Source: Bacillota bacterium (lineage in GTDB: Bacteria; Bacillota; Clostridia; Christensenellales; Christensenellaceae). From it: DNA of 64,000 nt. The stretch spans positions 1-64,000 of the forward strand of contig JAEYKI010000004.1 of assembly GCA_023408315.1 (NCBI GenBank), given 5' to 3'. This document shows, piece after piece, positions 8,461-16,307 of this stretch (the stretch's first letter is position 1; each line of letters begins with the position of its first letter). The notes below the pieces were generated by a model, which ran no database searches, was not told the DNA's origin, and saw only the letters and a program-made list of their open reading frames with translations. Position numbers and translations under genes: made by a program.

Positions 8461-8497
8461 TTGGCAAAAGCGTACTATTTGTAAAATGTTTAGACGG

Positions 8498-8533
8498 TCT
8501 GCCGGTAGGTTAAAGCCTTCCGGCAGATTTTTT
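8498..8533 (+). terminator. Intrinsic terminator of metY
   Basis: Perfect 8-bp stem TCTGCCGG/CCGGCAGA with a 14-base loop, followed by six T. Confidence 0.88.
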
Positions 8534-8583
8534 GTGCCTCAGGCTTAGCTGGTAATTGAAATGCTGCGCCGCAAGGTGTTACA

Positions 8584-9324
8584 ATGGTTGGCAGAAGGTG
8601 TGAAATGGGTAAAGAAAAACCTTTAAGCCGTGTTGTACGCTATCACAAAAATGAAATTTCGTATTCCCTGGTCCGCAAGCCGGTGCAAAACATTAACATC
8701 CGCGTGCACGCGGACGGTTCGGTTACGGTATCCGCAAGCCCGCGCGTGCCCGTCTGGGTATTGGACGATTATGTTCTGCAGAAGGCTGAATGGATATTGA
8801 AATGCTTTGAAAAATACCAGGCGCGCGACCTGCCCAGCCACGTGGAGTATGAAAGCGGAGAAAAAATACGGATTCTTGGAAAAGAGTACACGTTGTCTGT
8901 GGTGCAGTCGCCCAGGGAACGCGTGTGCGTGGAGGGTGGTAAAATCTACCTGCTTGTAAAAAACATAGCGGACCCCATTAAAAAGAAGCGCGTTTATGAT
9001 AAATGGTATAACGGACAATGCGAAAAAATGCTGCGCTCTATTGTGGACGAGTGCCTGCCTTTGTTTGCGGGCTACCGAATTCCCAACCCCGAGCTTAAGA
9101 TTCGCCAGATGAAAACCCGGTGGGGAAGCTGTTCGCCGACCCATAAGGTTGTCACTTTGAATAAGCTGGTTTTTGCCGCGCCCAGGGAGTGCGTGGAATA
9201 TGTGGTGGTGCACGAGCTGGCTCACTTTGTGCATGCAAACCATTCAAAAGCGTTTTATGATGTTGTAAAATCCATCATGCCTGATTATAAGGCGCGCAAA
9301 AAGTTATTGGAGAGCGGCAAGTAA
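8584..9324 (+). CDS. YgjP-like (DUF45) zinc metallopeptidase family protein
   Basis: A 246-residue protein of the YgjP/DUF45 (SprT/WLM-like) family. The metal-binding helix VVHELAHFVH near residue 210 supplies HExxH, with a downstream HSKAFY that carries a further ligand. The family motif KTRWGSCS precedes it. The N-terminal half matches the usual beta-rich region (NINIRVHADGSVTVSASPRVP). The family is presumed to be cytosolic metalloproteases, but substrates are poorly known. An alternative ATG at 8605 also has an AAGGTG site, so the first seven residues are uncertain. It is followed directly by a copy of the dispersed repeat. Confidence 0.85.
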   Translation: MVGRRCEMGKEKPLSRVVRYHKNEISYSLVRKPVQNINIRVHADGSVTVSASPRVPVWVLDDYVLQKAEWILKCFEKYQARDLPSHVEYESGEKIRILGKEYTLSVVQSPRERVCVEGGKIYLLVKNIADPIKKKRVYDKWYNGQCEKMLRSIVDECLPLFAGYRIPNPELKIRQMKTRWGSCSPTHKVVTLNKLVFAAPRECVEYVVVHELAHFVHANHSKAFYDVVKSIMPDYKARKKLLESGK

Positions 9325-9574
9325 TGGGGCTTCGCCCCATGCCCCACTTCTTTTCTTAAAAAAGAAAAGAAGCAAAAGAATTTTATGCAAAACACCGCTG
9401 CGCGTCGTTTTGAAAAAAATAAACAAGCAGATTATCAAAAATACCACATTTCAGGAGCAAGGCTGGCCTTTATAACAATTCAAAAATGCCGTCGAAGACG
9501 GCATTTTTTACGAATGGGATTCCAAAGGGCCGAGTGACCCTTGGCGATGAGGTTTGGAGGCGAGGAGCCTCCAA
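9325..9574 (+). repeat. Dispersed composite palindromic repeat, copy 1
   Basis: Five parts in order: a GGGGCTTCGCCCC-like hairpin; a palindrome CTTCTTTTCTT/AAGAAAAGAAG followed by CAAAAGAATT; an AAAACACCGCTGCG-like block; a strong hairpin AAAATGCCGTC/GACGGCATTTT; and a block with CCAAAGGG/CCCTTGG plus GGAGGC/GCCTCC inverted repeats. The same parts occur near 24.6, 27.2, 39.7 and 50.4 kb. This copy separates convergent genes and its hairpin with T runs on both sides can serve as a bidirectional terminator. Confidence 0.85.
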
Positions 9575-9578
9575 TTAA

Positions 9579-10112
9579 CTATTTACGATCAAAATAGGGC
9601 GATTTTTTGGATGCAGAGAGCGGGATGCCGATAACGATCTTGATATCTTCCGGGAAGATTTTAAGAGCAATGGCAGCCTGCCCGGCGGTAAACATCATGC
9701 GGTTATCCAGGCGGTTGTCTGCGGCGATGCTTACGGCGGAACCCAGCGCGATGCCAAGGTCCATGGGGTCAAATACGCAAACGCAGTCCGTCTCTTCGTT
9801 TTCCGCACAGTTCTTGCGCTTGCACAGCGCGCACGCCTCGTTAAGCCCGCGCGTTTCCAGCACGCAGCCGATCAGTACCACGGCCCCACTGGCGCGCACA
9901 TTGCCCGCGTCTCTGAGGAAAGCTTTATGGTTCAGCCGCTCTCCAATCCGCTGCATCTCATCTGCCAGTTTGCCTTTGTCCTCGCCCGTAACGATGCAGG
10001 TCTCAAGATGATCCGTGCCGCACGCTTTTGGAGCGGTGCGCGCCGCCGCGCACATTTGGCGTGCAACGTTCAGAATAGCTGTTTCTTCCGCTGTTTTGGA
10101 GTTCTCTATCAT
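9579..10112 (-). CDS. DUF2148 ferredoxin-like domain protein
   Basis: A 177-residue protein of the DUF2148 family. The start at 10112 (MIENSKTAEE) is set by an AGGGGGA site; the frame runs further upstream without one. Conserved Cys positions are visible: CAAARTAPKACG near the N-terminus, CALCKRKNC in the middle and the CVCVFDPMDLGIALGSAV region. The cysteines resemble an iron-sulfur or metal site, and the family is often annotated as ferredoxin domain containing, but no activity is established. It is convergent with the metallopeptidase gene and downstream of the P-type ATPase, with an 85-base gap. Confidence 0.82.
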   Translation of the reverse strand: MIENSKTAEETAILNVARQMCAAARTAPKACGTDHLETCIVTGEDKGKLADEMQRIGERLNHKAFLRDAGNVRASGAVVLIGCVLETRGLNEACALCKRKNCAENEETDCVCVFDPMDLGIALGSAVSIAADNRLDNRMMFTAGQAAIALKIFPEDIKIVIGIPLSASKKSPYFDRK

Positions 10113-10197
10113 AGGAATTTCCCCCTTATGGCTGGTTTGATTCATTCCATAGTAGCGCATTTCTGGTCTGAATACAAGGGGGCTGCCTAAACACTTG

Positions 10198-12303
10198 TCA
10201 ACGGATACGCATATGCAGGAGCCGCATGGAATTAAATATGGCGATGACGGCAACACCCACATCCGCAAACACCGCTTCCCACATGTTGGCCAGTCCTACG
10301 GTTGCCAGAATCAGTATGGCCGCCTTGACGCCCAGCGCAAAAATGATATTCTGTAAAACGTTGGCGCGGGTGCGTTTGGCAATTTTGATGGCGTGTGCGA
10401 GCTTCATGGGTTCATCCGTCATCAGAACAACATCCGCAGCCTCAATCGCCGCGTCCGAGCCGATGCCTCCCATGGCTATGCCAATATCCGCCCGGGCAAG
10501 CACGGGCGCGTCGTTGATGCCGTCTCCCACAAATACTGTTTTGCCCTTGGTCGTTTCCGCTATTTTTTCCAGAGATTCCACCTTTTGATGAGGCAGAAGC
10601 TGCGCGTACACTTCGTCCACGCCTGTTTGCTTGGCTACGGCCTGGGCGGTTTCCTGCCGGTCTCCTGTCAGCATGGCGATCCGCCGGATTCCTTCCGCGC
10701 GCAAGGCTGCGATAGCACCGGCGCTGCCTTCACGTACCTGGTCTTCAAGAGAGATGCTTCCGGCAAACTTACCGTCCACCGCGATATAGACGGATCCTTC
10801 AGCCGCCTGTTTTTCTATGGCAATGTTGTTTTGCCCGAGCAGCCGGGCGTTACCCGCCAGCACCGGCAGGCCGTCCACCAGGGCCGAAACGCCCAGGCCC
10901 GGTAAAACCTGATAGTCTGCTATGCGTCCTTGGTCAATTGCGCCGGTATATGCATTGCGGATGGAAGCAGCAATGGGGTGGGTGGAAAAGCTCTCCGCCA
11001 GAGCGGCATATTCCAAAAGCTTTTCGTTGCTCATTTCATTCCCCTCTATAGAGGAAACTGCAAACCGCCCGTATGTGAGCGTGCCGGTTTTGTCGAAAAC
11101 CACAGCTTCCGCTCCGTTCAGCGCTTCCAGGTATGCGCTGCCTTTTACCAGCACGCCTTTTTTGGAAGCCAGGCCAATGCCGCCAAAAAAGCTTAAGGGA
11201 ATGGAAATAACAAGCGCGCAGGGGCAGGAGACCACCAGGAAGATGAGCGCGCGGCTGATCCATTCTGTAAATGGGTCGCCTGTAAGCAGGGGCGGAAGAA
11301 CCGCCAGGCCAAGCGCAAAAAACACAACTACAGGCGTATAAACGCGCGCAAACTTGGTGATGAACTGTTCGGCAGGCGCTTTTTTGGCTGACGCGCTCTG
11401 TACCAGATCCAGAATCTTGGATACCGTTGATTCGCCAAAGGTTTTGGCTACGCGGATACGGAGGAGCCCTGAACCGTTTACCGCGCCGGACAGAACATCC
11501 GAGCCGGGCGATACAGCCTGAGGCCGGGATTCGCCGGTGAGAGCGCTGGTATCCAGAAGGGATTCGCCTTGAATAACATTGCCGTCCAGCGGTATCTTTT
11601 CACCGGGCAGCACAACGATCATATCTCCTACCGCCACCTGCTCCGGAGAAACCTTTTGCAGCGCGCCGCCTGCTTCTATGTTGGCATAATCAGGCCGGAT
11701 ATCCATAAGCGCGGCGATGGATTTGCGGGAACGGTTTTGCGCCATATCCTGAAAAATCTCCCCAACCTGATAGAAGAGCATAACCGCTACGCCTTCCGGG
11801 TATTCGCCGGTGGCAAACGCTCCTATGGTGGCTGCGGCCATTAAAAAGTTCTCGTCAAACACCTGGCCCCGCGCGATGTTTTTACCCGCGCGCAGCAAAA
11901 CGTCGCCGCCGGCAAGCGCATAGGCGGCAAGAAAAACGGTCAATTCCGCCCAAAAAGGCAGGGGCGCCAGCATGGCGAAAACCAGAAGAATTGCGCCGGA
12001 AGCCAGAAGCACCCACCGCGATTTTTTGATCTGGTGGCTGTGCTCCGCCGCCGGAGCAGCCTGTTTTTTTTCTTTTACTTCCACGGAAGGCTCGTGGCGG
12101 TGCACCACCGCGCGTATTGCATCCGCAATAGCGGAAGGGGACGAGGCGGAGTCCAGCTCCGCGCGCAGTGTTTGGCTTGTAAAATCAATGGAAACGGTAT
12201 GAATCCCTTCGATCCGGGAGACATCACGTTCAATCTTGGCCGCGCAGTTTGCGCAATGAAGGCCTGATAACACAAATTGTTTTTGAACTGTTGTTGATCC
12301 CAT
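10198..12303 (-). CDS. cadA: Heavy-metal P-type ATPase (Cd/Zn/Pb export type)
   Basis: A 701-residue P1B-type ATPase that would export divalent soft metals with ATP. An N-terminal metal-binding (HMA) domain carries GLHCANCAAK. Then come membrane helices, the actuator loop (TGESRP), the transport motif SCPCALVISIP in the sixth helix, the phosphorylation site DKTGTLT, the nucleotide-domain HP pair (STHPIAAS) and the hinge GDGINDAPVL. SCPCALVISIP and the linked ArsR gene point to the Cd/Zn/Pb group rather than the Cu group. Start chosen at 12303 (MGSTTVQKQF) with GAGAGGAAG upstream. It sits 19 bases after the repressor gene, in one operon. Confidence 0.93.
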   Translation of the reverse strand: MGSTTVQKQFVLSGLHCANCAAKIERDVSRIEGIHTVSIDFTSQTLRAELDSASSPSAIADAIRAVVHRHEPSVEVKEKKQAAPAAEHSHQIKKSRWVLLASGAILLVFAMLAPLPFWAELTVFLAAYALAGGDVLLRAGKNIARGQVFDENFLMAAATIGAFATGEYPEGVAVMLFYQVGEIFQDMAQNRSRKSIAALMDIRPDYANIEAGGALQKVSPEQVAVGDMIVVLPGEKIPLDGNVIQGESLLDTSALTGESRPQAVSPGSDVLSGAVNGSGLLRIRVAKTFGESTVSKILDLVQSASAKKAPAEQFITKFARVYTPVVVFFALGLAVLPPLLTGDPFTEWISRALIFLVVSCPCALVISIPLSFFGGIGLASKKGVLVKGSAYLEALNGAEAVVFDKTGTLTYGRFAVSSIEGNEMSNEKLLEYAALAESFSTHPIAASIRNAYTGAIDQGRIADYQVLPGLGVSALVDGLPVLAGNARLLGQNNIAIEKQAAEGSVYIAVDGKFAGSISLEDQVREGSAGAIAALRAEGIRRIAMLTGDRQETAQAVAKQTGVDEVYAQLLPHQKVESLEKIAETTKGKTVFVGDGINDAPVLARADIGIAMGGIGSDAAIEAADVVLMTDEPMKLAHAIKIAKRTRANVLQNIIFALGVKAAILILATVGLANMWEAVFADVGVAVIAIFNSMRLLHMRIR

Positions 12304-12322
12304 GTTAACTTCCTCTCTAAAT

Positions 12323-12679
12323 TTATTCTGAAATATGTTCCATTCCCTGTGCAAAAATTGTTTTGATATGGTCGTCTGCCAGGGAATAATAAACTGTTTT
12401 GCCGTCCCGGCGGAATTTGACAAGCCGCGCCTGCTTTAATATGCGCAACTGGTGTGAGATGGCGGATTGCGTCATTCCCAGCAGGGAAGCGATGTCGCAT
12501 ACGCAGAGCTCTGTAGAAAACAGCGCGCACAATATTTTTACGCGGGTTGTGTCTCCAAAAACGCTGAACAGCTCGGCAAGGTCATACAGTTCCTCTTCGC
12601 CTGGTAAAATGTTGCGTACAGCGTCCACAGCCGGTTCGTGTATACAGACCGAATCGCACTTATCAATTCCGTTTTCCAT
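12323..12679 (-). CDS. ArsR/SmtB-family metal-responsive repressor (CadC-like)
   Basis: A 118-residue winged-helix repressor. The helix ELCVCDIASLL matches the alpha-3 metal site (two Cys) of CadC, and TQSAISHQLRILKQARLV is the recognition helix region. The N-terminal arm has further Cys and His residues (CDSVCIHEP), as in CadC, where they help bind Cd or Pb. Metal binding releases such repressors from the operator. It is the first gene of the operon with the ATPase, and a perfect palindrome lies just downstream of its promoter, so it should autoregulate the pair. Confidence 0.92.
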   Translation of the reverse strand: MENGIDKCDSVCIHEPAVDAVRNILPGEEELYDLAELFSVFGDTTRVKILCALFSTELCVCDIASLLGMTQSAISHQLRILKQARLVKFRRDGKTVYYSLADDHIKTIFAQGMEHISE

Positions 12680-12704
12680 TGTAGCTACTCCTTTTTATTA
12701 ACAT

Positions 12705-12761
12705 ATGAACATATGTTCATGTGATGATATTATTATATGCACTTTGCTTTTAAATTGTCAA
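12705..12761 (-). promoter_or_regulatory. Promoter and operator of the cad operon
   Basis: On the minus strand TTGACA (12761-12756) and TATAAT (12737-12732) are 18 bases apart. A perfect 16-base palindrome ATGAACATATGTTCAT (12705-12720) lies just after the predicted start point. TGAACA...TGTTCA is the usual core of ArsR/SmtB/CadC operators. Confidence 0.88.
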
Positions 12762-12864
12762 TTCTTTTTTTGCTAATTTTAATGGAAAGCGGGTTTTATA
12801 AAATGAAATGTTTCATTATTCCGATAATTTGTTAAATATTTCAAATTTCTATTTACTTTAAAAA

Positions 12865-12922
12865 TTGACCGTGATAGTATATATATAGTTTAATTATTTT
12901 ATTTACACACTAAATATTGTGG
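12865..12922 (+). promoter_or_regulatory. nrdD promoter region with two NrdR-like boxes
   Basis: ACACTAAATATTGTGG (12907-12922) matches the NrdR box pattern well. A second, weaker box ending ATATATAGTTT occupies 12876-12891. The two starts are 31 bases apart, the usual three-turn spacing of NrdR box pairs. TTGACC (12865) upstream could be the -35 element, with TTTAAT (12889) as a -10. The rest of the 12724-13025 gap is AT-rich without a gene. Confidence 0.6.
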
Positions 12923-13025
12923 TATTTCTTACGATGTATTGTATATATAATTTTAGCGGCCAGTTCTTGGTTGTTCTTTATATTCTAAAAATATTGCATC
13001 GGCAGACAGCGGACGGGAGGGAAAA

Positions 13026-15116
13026 ATGATCGGTCAAATCAGGAAGCGGGATGGCAATGTTGCGCGGTTTCAGCGTGAAAAGATCACCTGGGCCATATTC
13101 AAGGCCGCGCAGGCGGTGGGCGGAAATGATTATGATATTGCGGAGAGCCTGACGGATCAGGTGGTGGACATACTTGCGCTCAGGTATAAGAACGTGTTGC
13201 CCGAAGTTGAGGACGTGCAGGACGTTGTGGAAAAAGTACTGATTGAAAACGGCCACGCAAAAACAGCCAAGGCATACATTTTGTACCGTGAAAAGCGGCG
13301 CAGCGCGCGCGAGTCCAATGCGCTGGTTGGCGCGACTATAGACATGTTCTCCGATTACCTGGATGATAAGGACTGGCGGCTGAATGAAAACGCAAACACG
13401 GGCAGGTCCATTAACGGAATGAACAATTATATCCGCGAGACGTTTACCAAGCAGTATTGGCTGCATGAAGTATATCCTGAAACCATTCGCAACGCGCACC
13501 TGTCCGGAGACATGCATATTCACGACCTTGGATTTTTTGGGCCGTATTGCGCTGGCTGGGACCTGCGGCAACTGTTGCGCGATGGATTTGGCGGTGTGCC
13601 CGGCAAGGTGGAATCCAGCCCTGCCCGGCATCTGCGCGCGTTTTTGGGTCAGATTGTCAACTCCACATTTACCACCCAGGGCGAATCTGCGGGGGCGCAG
13701 GCGTGGTCCTCTTTTGATACCCTGTGCGCGCCGTTTATCCGCAGGGATAACCTGGATTACAGCCAGGTGAAGCAGGCGCTGCAGGAGTTTATATTCAATA
13801 TCAACGTGCCCACAAGGGTTGGGTTCCAGTGCCCGTTCTCCAACCTGACGTTTGACATTGTGACGCCGAACACGCTGAAGGACGAGCCTGTGGTGATTGG
13901 CGGGGAATATACAAACGACACCTACGGCGATTTTCAGGCGGAGATGGACCTGTTCAACACGGCGTTTTGCGATGTGATGCGGCAGGGGGACGCAAAGGGC
14001 CGGGTATTCACCTTTCCCATTCCCACCATTAACGTAACGCGTGATTTTAACTGGAACAGCCCGGTGGTAGACAAGTTTATGGAAATCACCTGCAAGTATG
14101 GCATTCCGTATTTCTCCAATTATATCAATTCAGACCTTTCGCCCGAGGATGCGGTTTCCATGTGCTGCCGCCTGCGCCTGAACACCCACGAACTCAAAAA
14201 GCGCGGGGGTGGGCTGTTTGGCTCCAACCCCATGACAGGCTCCATTGGCGTGGTGACCATCAACCTGCCAAGGATCGGTTACATCTCCCGCAGCGAGGCG
14301 GAATTTAAAGGGCGGCTGTGGCAGCTTGTGCAGACGGCAAAAACCAGCCTGGAGATTAAACGCAAGATTATAGAGATGCAGACAGAGCGCGGGCTGTACC
14401 CGTATTCCGCGCATTATTTGCGGGACGTGAAGCAGCATACCGGGCAGTACTGGTACAACCACTTTAATACCATTGGCATTGTGGGCATGAACGAGGCGTG
14501 CAGAAATTTTTTAAAGGAAGACCTCACAACGCCAAGGGGCCAGGAATTCGCGGTGGGCATTATGAACTATTTGCGGGACGTACTGACCGATATTCAGGAG
14601 GAAACAGGGCATTTTTATAACCTGGAGGCCACGCCCGCGGAGGGCACCAGCTACAGCCTGGCGCGCCTGGACAGAGACAAATATCCCGACATTCTGGCTG
14701 CGGGGGACAAGGTGCCCTATTACACCAACTCCACCCAACTGCCGGTGGGATATACGGACGATATTTTTGAAACGGTGGAATTACAGGACGAACTGCAAAG
14801 CCTGTATACGGGCGGCACGGTGCTGCATCTGTATTTGGGGGAGCGCATTCCCGATATTGGCGTGGCCAAGAACCTGATCCAGAGGATTTTTTCCAGGTTC
14901 AAGCTGCCTTATATATCCCTGACGCCAACCTTTTCCATCTGCCAGGAGCACGGGTATATCTCCGGCGAACATTTTATCTGCCCTGTTTGCGGGGCGGAGG
15001 CCGAGGTGTGGAGCCGCGTGGTAGGCTATCTGCGTCCCGTGCAGAACTACCACAAGGGCAAAAAAGAGGAGTACGGGGAACGCGTGAAGTATGTGATACG
15101 GGAAGAGGCGCAATAA
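13026..15116 (+). CDS. nrdD: Anaerobic ribonucleoside-triphosphate reductase (class III)
   Basis: A 696-residue glycyl-radical enzyme that makes dNTPs from NTPs without oxygen. An ATP-cone allosteric domain spans about 3-95. The catalytic barrel follows (MHIHDLGFFGPYC, SNLTFDIVTP). The C-terminus has a zinc-type Cys set (SICQEHG with CPVCG) and the glycyl-radical loop SRVVGYLRPV, with Gly667 as the radical site. GGGAGG precedes the ATG. It ends one base before nrdG, so the two are cotranscribed and probably translationally coupled. The paired NrdR-like boxes upstream suggest repression when dNTP or ATP status is sufficient. Confidence 0.96.
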   Translation: MIGQIRKRDGNVARFQREKITWAIFKAAQAVGGNDYDIAESLTDQVVDILALRYKNVLPEVEDVQDVVEKVLIENGHAKTAKAYILYREKRRSARESNALVGATIDMFSDYLDDKDWRLNENANTGRSINGMNNYIRETFTKQYWLHEVYPETIRNAHLSGDMHIHDLGFFGPYCAGWDLRQLLRDGFGGVPGKVESSPARHLRAFLGQIVNSTFTTQGESAGAQAWSSFDTLCAPFIRRDNLDYSQVKQALQEFIFNINVPTRVGFQCPFSNLTFDIVTPNTLKDEPVVIGGEYTNDTYGDFQAEMDLFNTAFCDVMRQGDAKGRVFTFPIPTINVTRDFNWNSPVVDKFMEITCKYGIPYFSNYINSDLSPEDAVSMCCRLRLNTHELKKRGGGLFGSNPMTGSIGVVTINLPRIGYISRSEAEFKGRLWQLVQTAKTSLEIKRKIIEMQTERGLYPYSAHYLRDVKQHTGQYWYNHFNTIGIVGMNEACRNFLKEDLTTPRGQEFAVGIMNYLRDVLTDIQEETGHFYNLEATPAEGTSYSLARLDRDKYPDILAAGDKVPYYTNSTQLPVGYTDDIFETVELQDELQSLYTGGTVLHLYLGERIPDIGVAKNLIQRIFSRFKLPYISLTPTFSICQEHGYISGEHFICPVCGAEAEVWSRVVGYLRPVQNYHKGKKEEYGERVKYVIREEAQ

Positions 15117-15117
15117 A

Positions 15118-15807
15118 ATGGAATTTTGCGGACTGACCAAAACGTCCACTTTGGATTACCCCGGCAAGATTGCGGCGGTGCTGTTTGCGCCCGGCTGCAA
15201 CTACGATTGTTTTTACTGCCATAACCGGGCACTGCTGGAAAAGCAGGCGCCCCGGTTGGACCCGGCGGAAGTGGAGGAGTTTTTGGAGAAGCGGCGCGGC
15301 CTGGTGGACGCCGTGGTGCTGACCGGAGGGGAAGCTACCCTGCAGGCCGGCCTTGCGGATTTTGCAAAGGAACTGCACAAAAAAGGCTATCTGGTAAAGC
15401 TGGATACCAATGGAAGTAATCCGGAAATTGTGGAAAAACTTTTAAAGCAGCATTTGCTGGATTATATGGCGTTGGATTACAAAGCGCCCTGGGACAGGTA
15501 CAGGGAAATATGCGGCGGGGCCGCGGACCCGGAGGCGGTACAAAAAACGCTGAACCTGCTCCTGGATTCCGTGATTGATTTTGAGCTGCGCACCACCGTA
15601 ATCCGGCAGTTGAGTGAAAAAGATTTGGTGTCCATGGCGAAGTCCATTCCCCAAGTGCCACATTATATGCTGCAGCAGTACAAGGAACCGCCGTATTTTA
15701 AACCGGAAGACCAGTTCCGTGTGAAACAAAAGCCGTACGGGCTTTTAACCCTGATTGAACTGGCGGGCAAAATTTCCGCCTATCAGCCGGGCGTGGCGGT
15801 AAGATGA
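15118..15807 (+). CDS. nrdG: Anaerobic RNR-activating radical-SAM protein
   Basis: A 229-residue radical-SAM activase that installs the glycyl radical on NrdD using a [4Fe-4S] cluster and S-adenosylmethionine. The cluster motif is CNYDCFYC (Cys-x3-Cys-x2-Cys, about residues 27-34), and the GGEATLQ segment follows, as in NrdG/PFL-activase-like proteins. It belongs to the longer, Thermotoga-like NrdG group rather than the 150-residue E. coli form. It is located directly after nrdD with GAAGAGG as ribosome site inside the end of nrdD. Confidence 0.94.
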   Translation: MEFCGLTKTSTLDYPGKIAAVLFAPGCNYDCFYCHNRALLEKQAPRLDPAEVEEFLEKRRGLVDAVVLTGGEATLQAGLADFAKELHKKGYLVKLDTNGSNPEIVEKLLKQHLLDYMALDYKAPWDRYREICGGAADPEAVQKTLNLLLDSVIDFELRTTVIRQLSEKDLVSMAKSIPQVPHYMLQQYKEPPYFKPEDQFRVKQKPYGLLTLIELAGKISAYQPGVAVR

Positions 15808-15850
15808 CAAAAAAACGGAATCACTTTTAAAAAAATTACATAGAATATTA

Positions 15851-15879
15851 TTGACAACAGGTTGAGCCCATGTTAGAGT
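15851..15879 (+). promoter_or_regulatory. Promoter of the ilv-leu operon
   Basis: TTGACA (15851-15856) and TAGAGT (15874-15879), 17 bases apart. The transcript would start near 15886, just upstream of the first leader peptide. Confidence 0.8.
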
Positions 15880-15911
15880 AAACGTAACCTTTATGGAAGG
15901 GAGCCAGAACA

Positions 15912-16010
15912 ATGGTGGCTTTTGCAGCAATTATCTCCATCGTCATTATTAGCCTCGTACTCGCAGTACGAGTCATTGGCATGGAAAAAAAGAGAATTTG
16001 CTGCAGATAG
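15912..16010 (+). CDS. ilv operon leader peptide 1
   Basis: A 32-codon frame with a GGAAGGGAG ribosome site, encoding a peptide whose core is AAIISIVIISLVLAVRVI. Of codons 2-23, six are Ile, five Val and two Leu, the three end products of the pathway. Such peptides sense charged-tRNA supply: a ribosome stalled at these codons frees the downstream antiterminator strand. The last part of the frame (15997-16006) can pair with the 5' arm of the terminator that follows. Confidence 0.88.
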   Translation: MVAFAAIISIVIISLVLAVRVIGMEKKRICCR

Positions 16011-16046
16011 AAAAATAACCGGATAAAAACAAAGCCCTGCAGCAAA
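15997..16046 (+). promoter_or_regulatory. Antiterminator of attenuator 1
   Basis: TTTGCTGCAG (15997-16006) is perfectly complementary to CTGCAGCAAA (16037-16046). The second strand overlaps the 5' arm of the terminator at 16031-16062, so the two structures exclude each other. A ribosome that reaches the leader stop codon at 16010 would cover the first strand and allow termination. Confidence 0.82.
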
Positions 16047-16062
16047 TGAGCGGGGCTTTTTT
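16031..16062 (+). terminator. Attenuator terminator 1 of the ilv operon
   Basis: Stem AAAGCCCTGC/GCGGGGCTTT (one G-U pair) with a 9-base loop, followed by a T run. It lies 20 bases after the stop codon of leader peptide 1. Confidence 0.88.
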
Positions 16063-16090
16063 GATAGAAAGAGTAAAACGGAGTTATAAA

Positions 16091-16210
16091 ATGAAAAACT
16101 TGAGCAAGAACCTTCTCGGCATTATCGTCATTATTAACATTATCGTCGTCCTCCTTGGCGTCGGTAATGGTAGTTCGGTTTTGCCAAAAAGGGAATGTGT
16201 GCAGAGTTAA
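16091..16210 (+). CDS. ilv operon leader peptide 2
   Basis: A 39-codon frame with ACGGAG upstream. The peptide core is LLGIIVIINIIVVLLGV, so codons 8-24 are nearly all Ile, Val or Leu. It is a second, independent sensor placed after terminator 1. It differs in sequence from leader 1 beyond the shared hydrophobic pattern, and is followed by its own, stronger terminator. Confidence 0.88.
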   Translation: MKNLSKNLLGIIVIINIIVVLLGVGNGSSVLPKRECVQS

Positions 16211-16247
16211 TGAGATTCAGCGATAACACAAAGCCCCGGCGAAACCG
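16176..16247 (+). promoter_or_regulatory. Possible antiterminator of attenuator 2
   Basis: CGGTTTTGCC (16176-16185), inside leader peptide 2, can pair with GGCGAAACCG (16238-16247) using one G-U pair. The second strand contains part of the terminator stem and its loop. The first strand lies well before the leader stop codon, so the ribosome-masking model fits less neatly than for attenuator 1. Confidence 0.5.
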
Positions 16248-16260
16248 CCGGGGCTTTTTT
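16231..16260 (+). terminator. Attenuator terminator 2 of the ilv operon
   Basis: Perfect 11-bp stem AAGCCCCGGCG/CGCCGGGGCTT with loop AAAC and a run of T. It ends about 48 bases before ilvB, so it must be read through for operon expression. Confidence 0.93.
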
Positions 16261-16307
16261 GATGAATTGCAGATGCCGGAGGGAAATGGAGAAAGGATGG
16301 TAAAAAT

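Noticed and set aside
15880..16307. T-box riboswitch ahead of ilvB
   Set aside because: No T-box sequence (AGGGTGGNACCGCG-like) is present; the translated leaders explain the terminators.
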